Shown here in pieces: positions 1 through 12,342 of a DNA stretch of 64,000 nucleotides. Source of the stretch: Beroe forskalii (taxonomy: Eukaryota; Ctenophora; Nuda; Beroida; Beroidae); NCBI GenBank assembly GCA_011033025.1, contig WFMF01000299.1, forward strand, positions 62,001-126,000, given 5' to 3'. The notes below the pieces were generated by a model, which made no database searches, was not told the origin of the DNA, and saw only the letters and a program-made list of their open reading frames with translations. How positions within the stretch are numbered: the first letter of the stretch is position 1; every line of letters begins with the position of its first letter. Made by a program: the position numbers and the translations under genes.

Positions 1-677
1 CCAACTTTCTAACTACTTACTTGTGTTACTGTGTTAGTTATGTTTGTCATAACTAACAGGTACTTAATTAATAGATTGACGTCATGATAAGTTCGGTGGG
101 GGCAGCAGGGGGCAGTAAAACCATTGAACTATAATCTTCCCTAGGTCATATAAATACGGAGACAGTCAATAGAATCGAGTGTTTCATACATGAACAGGGA
201 AATAGTTCCAGGTGTGTGGAACCTGGAAGGTAATCAGGGATAAAGCAATATGACTAGACTATTTTGAATTGATTTATGTGACTATAAAAGCTATAACTCA
301 GATAAGAGAAGAAAGTAAGGGATGGTCACCAATTGAACTTCCATGTCCTAGACCTTTAGAAACTTTAAAGTTCACTTTCTTTTGATTATATAAAAATGCA
401 TGGGAGCTTGAGCCTTCTTGAAGCATAAGGGGCAATTTCAACTGTTTCAACGACCTCAGTGACATTTGACACCCCACAATTAAATTAGTGGGAAAATGTT
501 GGTCATAGAGATTGCACAACTTTTCTCTCTCACAACTTTCAACTAAAAATGCTTCTGGCGAAACAGGGATAAAAATAGAAAAAAACGGCCAACCGGCCAA
601 CGGCCAATTGGCCGAAACGGCAAATTTTTTAGACGGTTGGCCGTTGGCCGGTGGACCCCCCCCAGGTCAATCAATCA
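1..677. other. intergenic, no gene recognised
   Basis: AT-rich sequence with no coding signal I can support. Positions 585-655 hold a patch of alternating GGCCAA, CCGGCC and TTGGCCG words that can fold on itself. Similar GGCTAGCCGG-type patches occur inside the arms of the foldback element at 46.86-46.94 and 48.91-49.03 kb. Confidence 0.5.
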
Positions 678-984
678 AAGACTAAAGTTGTTGTGTTTGG
701 GGGCTCCAGTAGCCCTAACTCAGAGCATAAATTCCATCTGCAGGGAAAAACGTTAGAAACTGTGGATTCTTACTGCTACTTAGGGATTGAACTTCATAAA
801 CAGGTGAACTGAGGTCGGCTCAGACAGTCTTAAATCAAAAGCAATGCGGGCCTTTTCATTTCTGAACCATCATACGGTCCAAAATTTCCCAAAGCCTCAT
901 CCAACATATTCTTTCTCTAATTAAACCAATAACTATATGGGTCTTTTTACTCCCTCCCTGCTATTTTGAAAAATCTTTTCAAAT
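678..984 (+). pseudogene. LINE reverse-transcriptase fragment, decayed
   Basis: Conceptual translation in shifting plus-strand frames gives the typical post-catalytic part of a non-LTR reverse transcriptase. A TKVVVFG start is followed by a SYCYLGIEL block (the YLG motif), then LKSKAMRAF, then LIKPITIW. In the family this is the thumb region just after the polymerase core. There is an in-frame stop after the ELHKQVN segment and at least one frame change, so the copy is dead. The fragment runs up to the assembly gap and neither end of the element is visible. Confidence 0.6.
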
Positions 985-1037
985 AAAAAAATAAACCATT
1001 CACAAAATTTTTTTTACCTAAGTAAGCAGATCACCCT

Positions 1038-1137
1038 NNNNNNNNNNNNNNNNNNNNNNNNNNNNNNNNNNNNNNNNNNNNNNNNNNNNNNNNNNNNNNN
1101 NNNNNNNNNNNNNNNNNNNNNNNNNNNNNNNNNNNNN
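1038..1137. other. assembly gap (100 N)
   Basis: One hundred consecutive N, the conventional placeholder for a gap of unknown size. Distances across it should not be trusted. Confidence 0.99.
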
Positions 1138-1247
1138 AAACACATGATTTGGCCTTAAATCCTCTAGCAGAGATCCTACTTTCATTTCAAAACCGCTTCT
1201 GCACATTTACTGGAAACAGTATTGACTTCCCCGCGTTTCCCTCGCAG

Positions 1248-1556
1248 GATTGTGCCTATCGTGCTCGAGGCAAGGTCTGCTGTTCACTAACCCGGTGTTC
1301 TGCTCCTCTGGGGCGTGGTTTGGGAGTGGGTGCCCTTCTATACAGTGTTCTTGGTCGTGTGCCTCAGCACTATCCGTACCTTCGGGCTGCTGAGGCCCCT
1401 GCAGCTCGCTGCTATTAGGAAGAAGGCGGTGGTGGGGGTCATGGTTACGCCCTCTTCCTGGCAGTCAGACAACTCTTCTGGCTGCGGATACAGTGACTCC
1501 ATTTTGGCCCAGACTCAGGATACTGCTGGAACCATATGAAGGATGCAAGCTATCAG
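1248..1556 (+). pseudogene. class A GPCR, exon with TM2 end to second extracellular loop
   Basis: A strong acceptor (pyrimidine tract, then CAG at 1245-1247) opens an exon reading IVPIVLEARSAVH, stop TAA at 1288-1290, then PGVLLLWGVVWEWVPFY and FLVVCLSTIRTFGLLRP. This is the layout of TM2 end, TM3 and second intracellular loop of a rhodopsin-family receptor, with TIRTF where DRY usually sits. After KKAVVGVMV the frame shifts by one base (about 1444) and continues YALFLAVRQLFWLRIQ (TM4), then stop TGA at 1494-1496, then a Cys-containing loop ending in a CAG|GT donor at 1556. Two stops and a frameshift in 300 bases make this a pseudogene or a very poor consensus. The ligand class cannot be told. 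Confidence 0.6.
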
Positions 1557-2882
1557 GTTTGAACTTTGTGGTATTTGTACCGCTCAGCATCGGTAACATT
1601 CAGGGATATATAAATATTTCATTGATAGCAGCAAGAATGTAAGGAACTGGTGACATTGGCTTATTTATACCTACATCATTTTTTCAGAATGGTTATAATG
1701 CCAATTTTTTCACATAAAAAGTTAGTTTAGACATCTGTTCTCTGTAGTGACCAAAAAATTTTTTGAATATGATATTCCCTTATTTGTGGCAACTGTGAGG
1801 TTAGGGGGGTGTTCACCAGGTCCAGTATTGCCCATGTGAGGCCTCAGAGCAAAAATGGCGTCCATAAATCAAAATTTTACCAGGAGATAGAGCTTAGTTA
1901 TTGATTGCATTCGATTCTTCTCGACAAGCTGATCATTTTAGTGTATTCATTTGTCAAAATCGGATGAAAATGGCCAAGATATGGCCTTGCGAAGCACAGG
2001 CCAAAGTGACGGTTGGCCTATATTTTGGGCCTATGAAGATGACCATTATGGCCACATTTTTGGAGATATGAGCTTCAAGCTTGTTTTGCGCATCATTTAG
2101 GTCAAAATCGATGAGTAAACTAATTTATAAAAAGAGAATTGGACCTTATTTGGCCATTTTGTATAGAATTAGAAAAAGCCTGCGAAATCCACTAAATCAC
2201 TTATATCTCAGTTTCCAATATTGCCCAAAATGGACTTTTTCGACTCTTTTCCACAATTTTTAATGTTTTTGCGAGAAATTTTCAGAATCGCTTCGAAACT
2301 AAATTTCGCATTTATGCTACCCAGCGAAATAAAATTTTGAGTTAGGCCCCTAAAAAATTTTATGGCCTTTGGAGCAAAAATCACCAGGGTTTTTTTGTTG
2401 TCTGATGGCAAATCTACGGGAGGAAGTCACTTAACCTCACCTGAGAGCCACCAATTTATCCCATTGTGCAAAATTTTTGGTTTAAGGTGATCCTAGATAG
2501 TTTCAGTTTTATCTTGGTATCAAAATATGTTTTCAATGGCTTGTGTTGCAGTCTTAAGTACAAATTTGTGTCACGACATCTTAAAAACCCGGTTTTCGGA
2601 AAACAGGCCAAAGATTAACCCTGAGGGACACCGAAAAGAGGTAGGACCTGTTTAATGCTACTATTTTGCTGCAAATGATAAATATCAATGATTGCTTTCA
2701 TACAAGATTGTCTCCAATCACCTGGGATGCCATTTTCACTGCAGAGAAGCCTCAAAATGTCAAAATGGCCAACTTACAAATCTGGCTGCCATCGATGATT
2801 TGGATTGGGCTTGAATCTTTATGCTTTCAAAATTTTCTTTCTTCCAATATTGTGTTGATATAACGGATAACACTCCCAACAG
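1557..2882 (+). other. intron of the GPCR pseudogene, filled with dispersed repeat
   Basis: Lies between the exon A donor and the CAG acceptor at 2880-2882. Positions about 1870-2230 match 58005-58330 in the same orientation (shared words include GAGATAGAGCTTAG and GATTGCATTCGATTCTT). Positions about 2265-2350 match 19600-19685 in reverse orientation (shared word AATTTTCAGAATCGCTT). So this is one dispersed repeat family with at least three copies in the window. No open coding sequence was seen. Confidence 0.55.
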
Positions 2883-3396
2883 ATCTCAGACGTGGTGTTC
2901 ACAGAGCTCCAGCTGTTGCTCCCCATCATCCCAGTGACAGTATCGTATCACCTCCTGTTGCTGTCTCATCTCCTCCAGACAGCGAACACAGGCCTCAGCG
3001 ACCACAGACAGACTCAAGACCCGGGCCACAGTGACCATCGTCATCTTCACAGCTGTCTACATCCTCTGCAACATCCCCTCTTCCTCAACTACAACCGCTA
3101 CCTCATCGCTGTCTACATCACCGGACAAGACTTCCTGGACAACGGCAACCCCAACCGCTTCCTCGCCTCCACATCTGGGTGCTCACCTACGTGGTTACTG
3201 TGGGGCTAAACTCCTTCATCAACCCCTCGTCTACCTGGCCCGGATGAAGGACTTCAGAGAGCGGCTAGCTGGCTGGGTGTGCAGGAAGCAGGGCCGCCTT
3301 GCACGCTCCACACAGAGCACCAGCACCACCTCGCACAACGAGGTCAGAGCTGCAGGAGGGAAGCAGAGATATGAAGTGGTAGAACAGGGAGTTTAG
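2883..3396 (+). pseudogene. class A GPCR, exon with TM5 to C-terminus
   Basis: After the acceptor at 2881-2882 the sequence reads ISDVVFTELQLLLPIIPVTV (TM5), shifts frame, then gives RLKTRATVTIVIFTAVYIL (TM6 and CNIP), shifts, LFLNYNRYLIAVYITGQDFL, shifts, LTYVVTVGLNSFINP (TM7), shifts, LVYLARMKDFRERL. Together these give NPLVY, the NPxxY signature, and a helix-8-like tail. The tail ends GGKQRYEVVEQGV and TAG at 3394-3396. Four one-base shifts are needed, and two (about 3066 and 3217) sit at CCCC runs one C short of restoring frame. They could be homopolymer errors, but with the two stops upstream a pseudogene is the simpler reading. The last codons seed the tandem array that follows. Confidence 0.7.
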
Positions 3397-6300
3397 TCAG
3401 AGGGGGAGGGAAGCAGAGATATGAAGTGGTAGAACAGGGAGTTTAGTCAGAGGGGAGGGAAGCAGAGATATGAAGTGGTAGAACAGGGAGTTTAGTCAGA
3501 GGGGAGGGAAGCAGAGATATGAAGTGGTAGAACAGGGAGTTTAGTCAGAGGGGAGGGAAGCAGATATGAAGTGGTAGAACAGGGAGTTTAGTCAGAGGGG
3601 AGGGAAGCAGAGATATGAAGTGGTAGAACAGGGAGTTTAGTCAGAGGGGAGGGAAGCAGAGATATGAACAGGGAGTTTAGTCAGAGGGGAGGGAAGCAGA
3701 GATATGAAGTGGTAGAACAGGGAGTTTAGTCAGAGGGGAGGGAAGCAGAGATGAAGTGGTAGAACAGGGAGTTTAGTCAGAGGGGGAGGGAAGCAGAGAT
3801 ATGAAGTGGTAGAACAGGAGTTTAGTCAGAGGGGAGGGAAGCAGAGAAGTGGGTAGAACAGGAGTTTAGTCAGGAGGGAGGGAGAGATATTTAAGTAGAA
3901 CAGGGAGTTTAGTCAGAGGGGAGGAAGGGAGATCAGAGCAGGGAGAGAGGAGGAGGCAGAGATATGAAGTGGTAGAACAGGGAGTTTAGTCAGAGGGGAG
4001 GGAAGCAGAGATATGAAGTGGTAGAACAGGGAGTTTAGTCAGAGGGGGAGGGAAGCAGAGATATGAAGTGGTAGAACAGGGAGTTTAGTCAGAGGGGAGG
4101 GAAGCAGAGATAGCGAAGTGGTAGAACAGGGAGTTTAGTCAGAGGGGAGGGAAGCAGAGATATGAAGTGGTAGAACAGGGAGTTTAGTCAGAGGGGAGGG
4201 AAGCAGAGATATGAAGTGGTAGAACAGGGAGTTTAGTCAGAGGGGGAGGGAAGCAGAGATATGAAGTGGTAGAACAGGGAGTTTAGTCAGAGGGGAGGGA
4301 AGCAGAGATATGAAGTGGTAGAACAGGGAGTTTAGTCAGAGGGGAGGGAAGCAGAGATATGAAGTGGGTAGAACAGGGAGTTTAGTCAGAGGGGGAGGGA
4401 AGCAGAGATATGAAGTGGTAGAACAGGGAGTTTAGTCAGAGGGGAGGGAAGCAGATATGAAGTGGTAGAACAGGGAGTTTAAGTCAGGGAGGGAGGGAAG
4501 CAGAGATATGAAGTGGTAGAACAGGGAGTTTAGTCAGAGGGGGAGGGAAGCAGAGATATGAAGTGGTAGAACAGGGAGTTTAGTCAGAGGGGGAGGGAAG
4601 CAGAGATATGAAGTGGTAGAACAGGGAGTTTAGTCAGAGGGGAGGGAAGCAGAGATATGAAGTGGTAGAACAGGAGTTTAGTCAGAGGGGGAGGGAAGCA
4701 GAGATATGAAGTGGTAGAACAGGGAGTTTAGTCAGAGGGGAGGGAAGCAGAGATATGAAGTGGTAGAACAGGGAGTTTAGTCAGAGGGGAGGGAAGCAGA
4801 GATATGAAGTGGTAGAACAGGGAGTTTAGTCAGAGGGGAGGGAAGCAGAGATATGAAGTGGTAGAACAGGGAGTTTAGTCAGAGGGGAGGGAAGCAGAGA
4901 TATGAAGTGGTAGAACAGGGAGTTTAGTCAGAGGGGGAGGGAAGCAGAGATATGAAGTGGTAGAACAGGGAGTTTAGTCAGAGGGGGAGGGAAGCAGAGA
5001 TATGAAGTGGTAGAACAGGGAGTTTAGTCAGAGGGGAGGGAAGCAGAGATATGAAGTGGTAGAACAGGAGTTTAGTCAGAGGGGAGGAAGCAGAGATATG
5101 AAGTGGTAGAACAGGGAGTTTAGTCAGAGGGGGAGGAAGCAGAGATATGAAGTGGTAGAACAGGGAGTTTAGTCAGAGGGGAGGGAAGCAGAGATATGAA
5201 GTGGTAGAACAGGGAGTTTAGTCAGAGGGGGAGGGAAGCAGAGATATGGCAGAAACAGGGAGTTTAGTCAGAACAGGGAAGAGATATGAGGGGAGGAAGT
5301 GAGGGGGAGGAATATATGAAGTGGTAGAACAGGGAGTTTAGTCAGAGGGGAGGGAAGCAGAGATATGAAGTGGTAGAACAGGGAGTTTAGTCAGAGGGGA
5401 GGGAAGCAGAGATATGAAGTGGTAGAACAGGAGTTTAGTCAGAGGGGGAGGGAAGCAGAGATATGAAGTGGTAGAACAGGGAGTTTAGTCAGAGGGGAGG
5501 GAAGCAGAGATATGAAGTGGTAGAACAGGGAGTTTAGTCAGAGGGGGAGGGAAGCAGAGATATGAAGTGGTAGAACAGGGAGTTTAGTCAGAGGGGAAGC
5601 AGAGATATGAAGTAGAACAGGGAGTAGGCAGAACAGGGAGTTTAGTCAGAGGGGGAGGGAAGCAGAGATATGAAGTGGTAGAACAGGGAGTTTAGTCAGA
5701 GGGGAGGGAAGCAGAGATATGAAGTGGTAGAACAGGGAGTTTAGTCAGAGGGGAGGGAAGCAGAGATATGAAGTGGTAGAACAGGGAGTTTAGTCAGAGG
5801 GGAGGAAGCAGAGATACGAACAGAAGTGGTAGAACAGGGAGTTTAGTCAGAGGGGGAGGGAAGCAGAGATATGAAGTGGTAGAACAGGGAGTTTAGTCAG
5901 AGGGGGAGGGAAGCAGAGAAGTGGTAGAACAGGGAGTTTAACAGAGGGGAGGGAAGCAGAGATATGAAGTGGTAGAACAGGGAGTTTACCAGAGGGGAGG
6001 GAAGCAGAGATATGAAGTGGTAGAACAGGGAGTTTAGTCAGAGGGGAGGGAAGCAGAGATATGAAGTGGTAGAACAGGGAGTTTAGAGGGGGAGGGAAGC
6101 AGAGATGAAGTGGTAGAACAGGGAGTTTAGTCAGAGGGGAGGGCAGAGATATGAAGTGGTAGAACAGGGAGTTTAGTCAGAGGGGGAGGAAGCAGAGATA
6201 CGAAGTGGTAGAACAGGGAGTTTAGTCAGAGGGGAGGGAAGCAGAGATGAAGTGGCAGAACAGGAGTTTAGTTAGAGGGGGAGGGAAGCAGAGATATGAA

Positions 6301-9107
6301 GTGGTAGAACAGGAGTTTAGTCAGAGGGAGGGAAGCAGAGATATGAAGTGGTAGAACAGGGAGTTTAGTCAGAGGGGGGAGGGAAGCAGAGATATGAAGT
6401 GGTAGAACAGGGAGTTTAGTCAGAGGGGGAGGGAAGCAGAGATATGAAGTGGTAGAACAGGAGTTTAGTCAGAGGGGAGGGAAGCAGAGATATGAAGTGG
6501 TAGAACAGGGAGTTTAATCAGGGAGGGAAACAGAGAGATGAAGTGGAACAGGAGTTTAGTCAGAGGGGAGGGAAGCAGAGATATGAAGTGTGGTAGAACA
6601 GGAGTTTAGTCAGAGGGGAGGGAAGCAGAGATATGAAGTGGTAGAACAGGGAGTTTAAGTCAGAGGGGAGGGAAGCAGAGATATGAATGGTAAACAGGAG
6701 TGAGGGAGGGAGAACAGGGGAGTTTAGTCAGAGGGGAGGGAAGCAGAGATATGAAGTGGTAGAACAGGGAGTTTAGTCAGAGGGGAGGGAAGCAGAGATA
6801 TGAAGTGGTAGAACAGGGAGTTTAGTCAGAGGGGAGGGAAGCAGAGATATATGAAGTGGTAGAACAGGGAGTTTAGTCAGAGGGGAGGGAAGCAGAGATA
6901 TGAAGTGGCAGAACAGGAGTTTACCGAGGGGGAGGGAAGCAGAGATATGAAGTGGTAGAACAGGGAGTTTAGTCAGAGGAGGGAAGCAGAGATATGAAGT
7001 GGTAGAACAGGGAGTTTAGTCAGAGGGGGAGGGAAGCAGAGATATGAAGTGGTAGAACAGGGAGTTTACCGAGGGGAGGGAAGCAGCAGAACAGGGAGTT
7101 TAGGAGGGGAGGGAAGCAGAGATATGAAGTGGTAGAACAGGGAGTTTAATGGCAGAACAGGGGAGGGGGAAGCAGATATGAAGTGGTAGAACAGGGAGTT
7201 TAGTCAGAGGGGAGGGAAGCAGAGATATGAAGTGGTAGAACAGGGAGTTTAGTCAGAGGGGAGGGAAGCAGAGATATGAAGTGGTAGAACAGGGAGTTTA
7301 GTCAGAGGGGAGGGAAGCAGAGATATGAAGTGGTAGAACAGGGAGTTTAGTCAGAGGGGAGGGAAGGAGATATGAAGTAGGGAGTTTAGTCAGAGGGGAG
7401 GGAAGCAGAGATATGAAGTGGTAGAACAGGGAGTTTAGTCAGAGGGGGAGGGAAGCAGAGATATGAAGTGGTAGAACAGGGAGTTTAGTCAGAGGGGGAG
7501 GGAAGCAGAGATATGAAGTGGTAGAACAGGGAGTTTAGTCAGAGGGGGAGGGAAGCAGAGATATGAAGTGGTAGAACAGGGAGTTTAGTCAGAGGGGGAG
7601 GGAAGCAGAGATAATATGAAGTGGTAGAACAGGGAGTTTAGTCAGAGGGGGAGGGAAGCAGAGATATGAAGTGGTAGAACAGGGAGTTTAGTCAGAGGGG
7701 AGGAAGCAGAGATATGAAGTGGTAGAACAGGGAGTTTAGAGTCAGAGGGGGAGGGAAGCAGAGATATGAAGTGGTAGAACAGGGAGTTTAGTCAGAGGGG
7801 GAGGGAAGCAGAGATATGAAGTGGTAGAACAGGGAGTTTAGTCAGAGGGGAGGGAAGCAGAGATATGAAGTGGTAGAACAGGGAGTTTAGTCAGAGAGAT
7901 AGGGGAGGGAAGCAGAGATATGAAGTGGTAGAACAGGGAGTTTAGTCAGAGGGGGAGGGAAGCAGAGATATGAAGTGGTAGAACAGGGAGTTTAGTCAGA
8001 GGGGGAGGGAAGCAGAGATATGAAGTGGTAGAACAGGGAGTTTAGTCAGAGGGGGAGGGAAGCAGAGATATGAAGTGGTAGAACAGGGAGTTTAGTCAGA
8101 GGGGGAGGGAAGCAGAGATATGAAGTGGTAGAACAGGGAGTTTAGTCAGAGGGGGAGGGAAGCAGAGATATGAAGTGGTAGAACAGGGAGTTTAGTGAGT
8201 CAGAGGGGAGGGAAGCAGAGATATGAAGTGGTAGAACAGGGAGTTTAGTCAGAGGGGAGGGAAGCAGAGATATGAAGTGGTAGAACAGGGAGTTTAGTCA
8301 GAGGGGAGGGAAGCAGAGATATGAAGTGGTAGAACAGGGAGTTTAGTCAGAGGGGAGGGAAGCAGAGATATGAAGTGGTAGAACAGGGAGTTTAGTCAGA
8401 GGGGAGGGAAGCAGAGATATGAAGTGGTAGAACAGGAGTTTAGTCAGAGGGGAGGGAAGCAGAGATATGAAGTGGTAGAACAGGGAGTTTAGTCAGAGGG
8501 GAGGGAAGCAGAGATATGAAGTGGTAGAACAGGGAGTTTAGTCAGAGGGGGAGGGAAGCAGAGATATGAAGTGGTAGAACAGGGAGTTTAGTCAGTCAGA
8601 GATATGAAGGGTAGAACAGGGAGTTTAGTCAGAGGGGGAGGGAAGCAGAGATATGAAGTGGTAGAACAGGGAGTTTAGTCAGAGGGGGAGGGAAGCAGAG
8701 ATATGAAGTGGTAGAACAGGGAGTTTAGTCAGAGGGGGAGGGAAGCAGAGAAGTGGTAGAACAGGGAGTTTAGTCAGAGGGGGAGGGAAGCAGAGATATG
8801 AAGTGGTAGAACAGGGAGTTTAGTCAGAGGGGGAGGGAAGCAGAGATATGAAGTGGTAGAACAGGGAGTTTAGTCAGAGGGGAGGGAAGCAGAGAGATAT
8901 GCAGAGGGAGTTTAGCAGAGAGAGAAGGGTAGAACAGGGAGTTTAGTCAGAGGGGAGGGAAGCAGAGATATGAAGTGGTAGAACAGGGAGTTTAGTCAGA
9001 GGGGAGGGAAGCAGAGATGAAGTGGTAGAACAGGGAGTTTAGTCAGAGGGGAGGAAGCAGAGATATGAAGTGGTAGAACAGGGAGTTTAGTCAGAGGGGA
9101 GGGAAGC
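3350..9107 (+). repeat. 49-50-bp minisatellite seeded by the GPCR stop-codon region
   Basis: About 115 head-to-tail copies of a unit containing AAGCAGAGATATGAAGTGG, TAGAACAGGGAGTTTAGTC and AGAGGGGAGGG. Units alternate between 49 and 50 bp through four or five G's. The first unit is the coding end of the GPCR pseudogene (KQRYEVVEQGV plus stop) with about ten bases of 3' flank. Many units carry small deletions (for example near 3870-3960, 5270-5320, 6530-6720 and 8880-8940), and clean blocks alternate with degraded ones. The array ends sharply at about 9107. Confidence 0.97.
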
Positions 9108-9196
9108 ATTAATATTTTTCGTTGACTGATAATTATAAGTTTTCTTTGATTACGATGACATCTTTCATTCGAAAAATGGTAATATACTGTATATAC

Positions 9197-9277
9197 TTTT
9201 GCTCGTTGGAACCCCATTCTTCCCAAGATCTCCTCCACCTTCAGACCGACTGACTCAGGAATCTTCTTCTCCAAATA
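9197..9277 (-). CDS. possible 27-codon exon, unknown gene
   Basis: On the minus strand a CAG acceptor (9280-9278) and a GT donor (9196-9195) bound an 81-base open segment reading YLEKKIPESVGLKVEEIL then GRMGFQRAK. It has phase 0 at both ends and a helical, charged composition. There is no similarity I recognise and no neighbouring exon, so this may be chance. Confidence 0.15.
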
Positions 9278-10088
9278 CTGACACCGTTTTTGTGCTTGTT
9301 TTCGTTATTTAGTGATATTGTAATTGATTATCCCGTCACCTGATCACTCACACCCATCTCCAATCCCCCACTCCCTGACACCACTCTTTTCATTTATAAG
9401 CACCCTCTCACCCTCCATCTTCAGCTGACGACGATAATCACATGATTTTCGAAAGCTCCTGATTTTTAAACTCTATCGTATCATTGAACGTTTTAACTTG
9501 CTCCCTAAACTACTATGCGTCGTTAGTATAATACAAACCTCTTGGAACATGAACTGTCAGCAATCAACAGCACATCAGGCACATAGAAATTGTGACCAGG
9601 GCCATCAAATGTATGTACAAAAGTGCCCTCAAGTACAAAAAGTGTCAACATCAAATAAGTGCATGCTAACATTCTCACTGACTAGTCCTACATTTTCATC
9701 TTAACCTCTCTTTATTCCTCTGGAGACAATGACGTCCAAGTGTCCCACTCAGTTTTGGATCCCAGATGGCTGAGTGGAGCGGAGGGGTGTTTCGACTTGC
9801 GCTGGTAGTGATCCAGCCACCTGCTACATATGTGTGGAAACGGGTGCCCTCTGATGCTCGCCTGGCTGCGTACCGTTGGGCTTGTGCCTCATGCGTGAGG
9901 CATGCGCAGGTCAGGGGATGTCATCTCTTCTTCTTCTCCTTCTTCTTCCCTCTTCCTGCAGTCCCCCCCTGTACCCTTCATCGTTTCCTCATAGAACTCC
10001 TCTGCATTATTCACAGCTTCATCGGCTTCTTCTGGTGCTCCATTGCTGCCCCTGCATTGTGTCTTATCCAGTCATCTTGTCCGAGTCA
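9278..10088. other. intergenic; possible SINE-like stretch
   Basis: No gene was recognised. A tRNA A-box-like word TGGCTGAGTGG occurs at about 9767, but no convincing B box follows, so a tRNA-derived SINE is only a guess. Positions about 10004-10095 (word GCTGCCCCTGCATTGTGT, then CGAGTCAGG) recur in the same orientation at about 15428-15502, just outside the far end of the large inverted repeat. Confidence 0.3.
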
Positions 10089-11090
10089 GGAACTCTTTAG
10101 TCCGGTAGGAAACATGCAAAATTTGACGAGTTAGGGAACTAACTCGGAACAATGACTTAGGGTGTTTTTTCGATTCATTATGGTCCCAGGAGTCACCAAA
10201 CCAGAATCCCGAAAAATCCGGTCGGCTACTACTAGAAGGGGGATGGGCCAGCGAGGGCCCAGGCGGCGCCCAGGAGAGGAAGCAACTGGCCGAGACAAGC
10301 GCTTCCGAGCTCCCATGCGCCCGGATGGGACGGGAGGCACTTTTCGAGATATGGCCACGCCCTTTTTTGACCGTGGGAATTTTTAGTGAAAATCACTAAA
10401 AATTCACAAAATGGCAAATAAGGCATGACTATACTCTAATCCCATGTTTTTTGACACGAGAAATCGATTAAAACCATTATCTAAGCTCTAGACCCAATAT
10501 TTGGGCCAGTAGGGCCACGCCCACTTTTGTCGTGGATAGTTTTACTAAAATCGGAATTCTCCATAACATTGGAACATAGGCATGATTATACTCTAGACCC
10601 ATGTTTTTTGACCCAAGAAATCGATTAAAACCATTATCTAAGCTCTAGACCCAATATTTTGGCCAGTAGGACCACCACTTTTTTTGTTGACATGGATATT
10701 TTGGCTGAAAATCGGAACTTTCCAAAACTTTGTAACATAGGCATGATTATACTCTAAACCCATGTTTTTTGACCCGAAAAATCGATTAAAACCACTATCT
10801 AAGCTCTAGGCCCAATATTTTGGCCATTAGGGGCCACGCTCACTTTTTTCAGATATTTTGGCCAAAAATCGGAACTTGCCAAAACGTTGCAACATAGGCA
10901 TAATTATACTGTAAACCCATGTTTTTCGATAATAGAAATCGCTTGAAAGTATCATAGTACTGTAGGCCCAAAAGTGTTTTGGCCAGTCGGGGTCACGTCC
11001 AATTTTATCATTTATGAATTTGTGAAAAATCGGAACTTTCCAAAAATTTATAACATGGACATGATTATACGCATGATTTTGGCAGACGTC
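10089..11090. repeat. left arm of a ~5.3-kb inverted repeat built from ~160-bp units
   Basis: This stretch is the reverse complement, with modest divergence, of about 14690-15408. Shared words include GGGAACTAACTCGGAACAAT, CGATTCATTATGGTCCCAGG and ATCGATTAAAACCATTATC. From about 10425 inward the arm is a run of about four ~160-bp units, each with ATGATTATACTCTA, CCATGTTTTTTGAC and GCTCTAGACCCAATATT. The left arm has about 115 bases (10223-10337) with no counterpart on the right, so it was modified after the inversion formed. Confidence 0.8.
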
Positions 11091-11559
11091 AATTGAAAGC
11101 ATTATCTACGGCCTAAAAGGAAAGGCCAATAGATTCCAGCCACTCTCACCTCCTTACTTCGCTTCTTTGATTATAGCATAGCCTATTTCACACGACAAAT
11201 CAATTGAAAGTGCTACTCCCTGACTTTTTAATCCTTAGATATAATATTTTGATTTACTCTTAACTCTAACCAGAGCCCTCTTTTTCCACTCCGTCCACTG
11301 CTTGCAAACGAAATTGCTTTAAATTATCATTGACATTTTACCAAATCTAATGTTTATTCTGTTCTGGTGACCACTGTCCAAAATACTCATGTTGGGTGGC
11401 TCTGCGTTCCATCATTTTGCCTCTTTACCTGTCAGGCATGGATCCAGCCCAGAATTTTTGGGGGCGTGCAAATTTGAGCTCACTCGGCGCCGCTTCGCGG
11501 CGCCTCATTCGCAGTAAGTGCGTTTTTCGGAAATACAGATAATTCAAGTATGTATTAGC

Positions 11560-12245
11560 ACTAGCCGGGGCCTGGGGCAGTAGCCCTCAGAAGCCAGAGG
11601 TCTGGGATTTAAAAAAATCCATTTCAATAGTGTTTTTGCATTGTTTTCATCTCAACAGCTTCATCGTTGAAGTCGTACTCAATTTCACTAAATATATTCC
11701 CAATCAAAAGAAACAAAGAATAGCAGGGGTCTGGGGGCGGCAGCCCCCAGAAGCCAGAGGTCTGGAATCTTAAGAAATGCCATTTCAATAGTGTTTTTGC
11801 ATTGTTTTCATCTCAACAACTTCATCGTTGAAGTCGTACTCAATTTCACTAAATATATTCACAATCAAAAGAAAGAAAGAACAGCAGGGGTCTGGGGGCG
11901 GCAGCCCCCAGAAGCCAGAGGTCTGGAATTTAAAGAAATGCCATTTCAATAGTGTTTTTGCATTGTTTTCATCTCAACAGCTTCATCGTTGTAGTCGTAC
12001 TCAATTTCACTAAATATATTCACAATCAAAAGAAACAAAGAACAGCAGGGGTCTGGGGGCGACAGCCCCCAGAAGCCAGAGGTCTGGAATTTAAAGAAAT
12101 GTCATTTCAATAGTGTTTTTGTGTTGTTTTTATCTCAACAGTTTTGACATCGTTGTAGTCGTACTCAATTTCACTAAATATATTCACAATCAAAAGAAAG
12201 AAAGAACAGCAGGGGTCTGGGGTGGCAGCCCCCAGAAGCCATATG
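11560..12245 (+). repeat. ~160-bp tandem units inside the hAT element
   Basis: About four and a half copies of a unit marked by AGCAGGGGTCTGGGGGCGG, CCCCCAGAAGCCAGAGGTC and ATTTCAATAGTGTTTTTGC. Copies of the first marker lie near 11722, 11883, 12043 and 12208, a spacing of 160-165 bp. The first copy, near 11565, is diverged. Confidence 0.85.
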
Positions 12246-12342
12246 TCTGGAGTAAGACATGTCTGTTGTCACCTCAGTAGCTCAATAGGGTTTTGCATTG
12301 TTTTCATTTCAACAGCTCGAGCGATTATGTCGCACTCAATTT

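Noticed and set aside
9766..9800. tRNA-like A box TGGCTGAGTGG
   Set aside because: No B box or acceptor-stem pairing at the right distance, so neither a tRNA gene nor a SINE can be supported.
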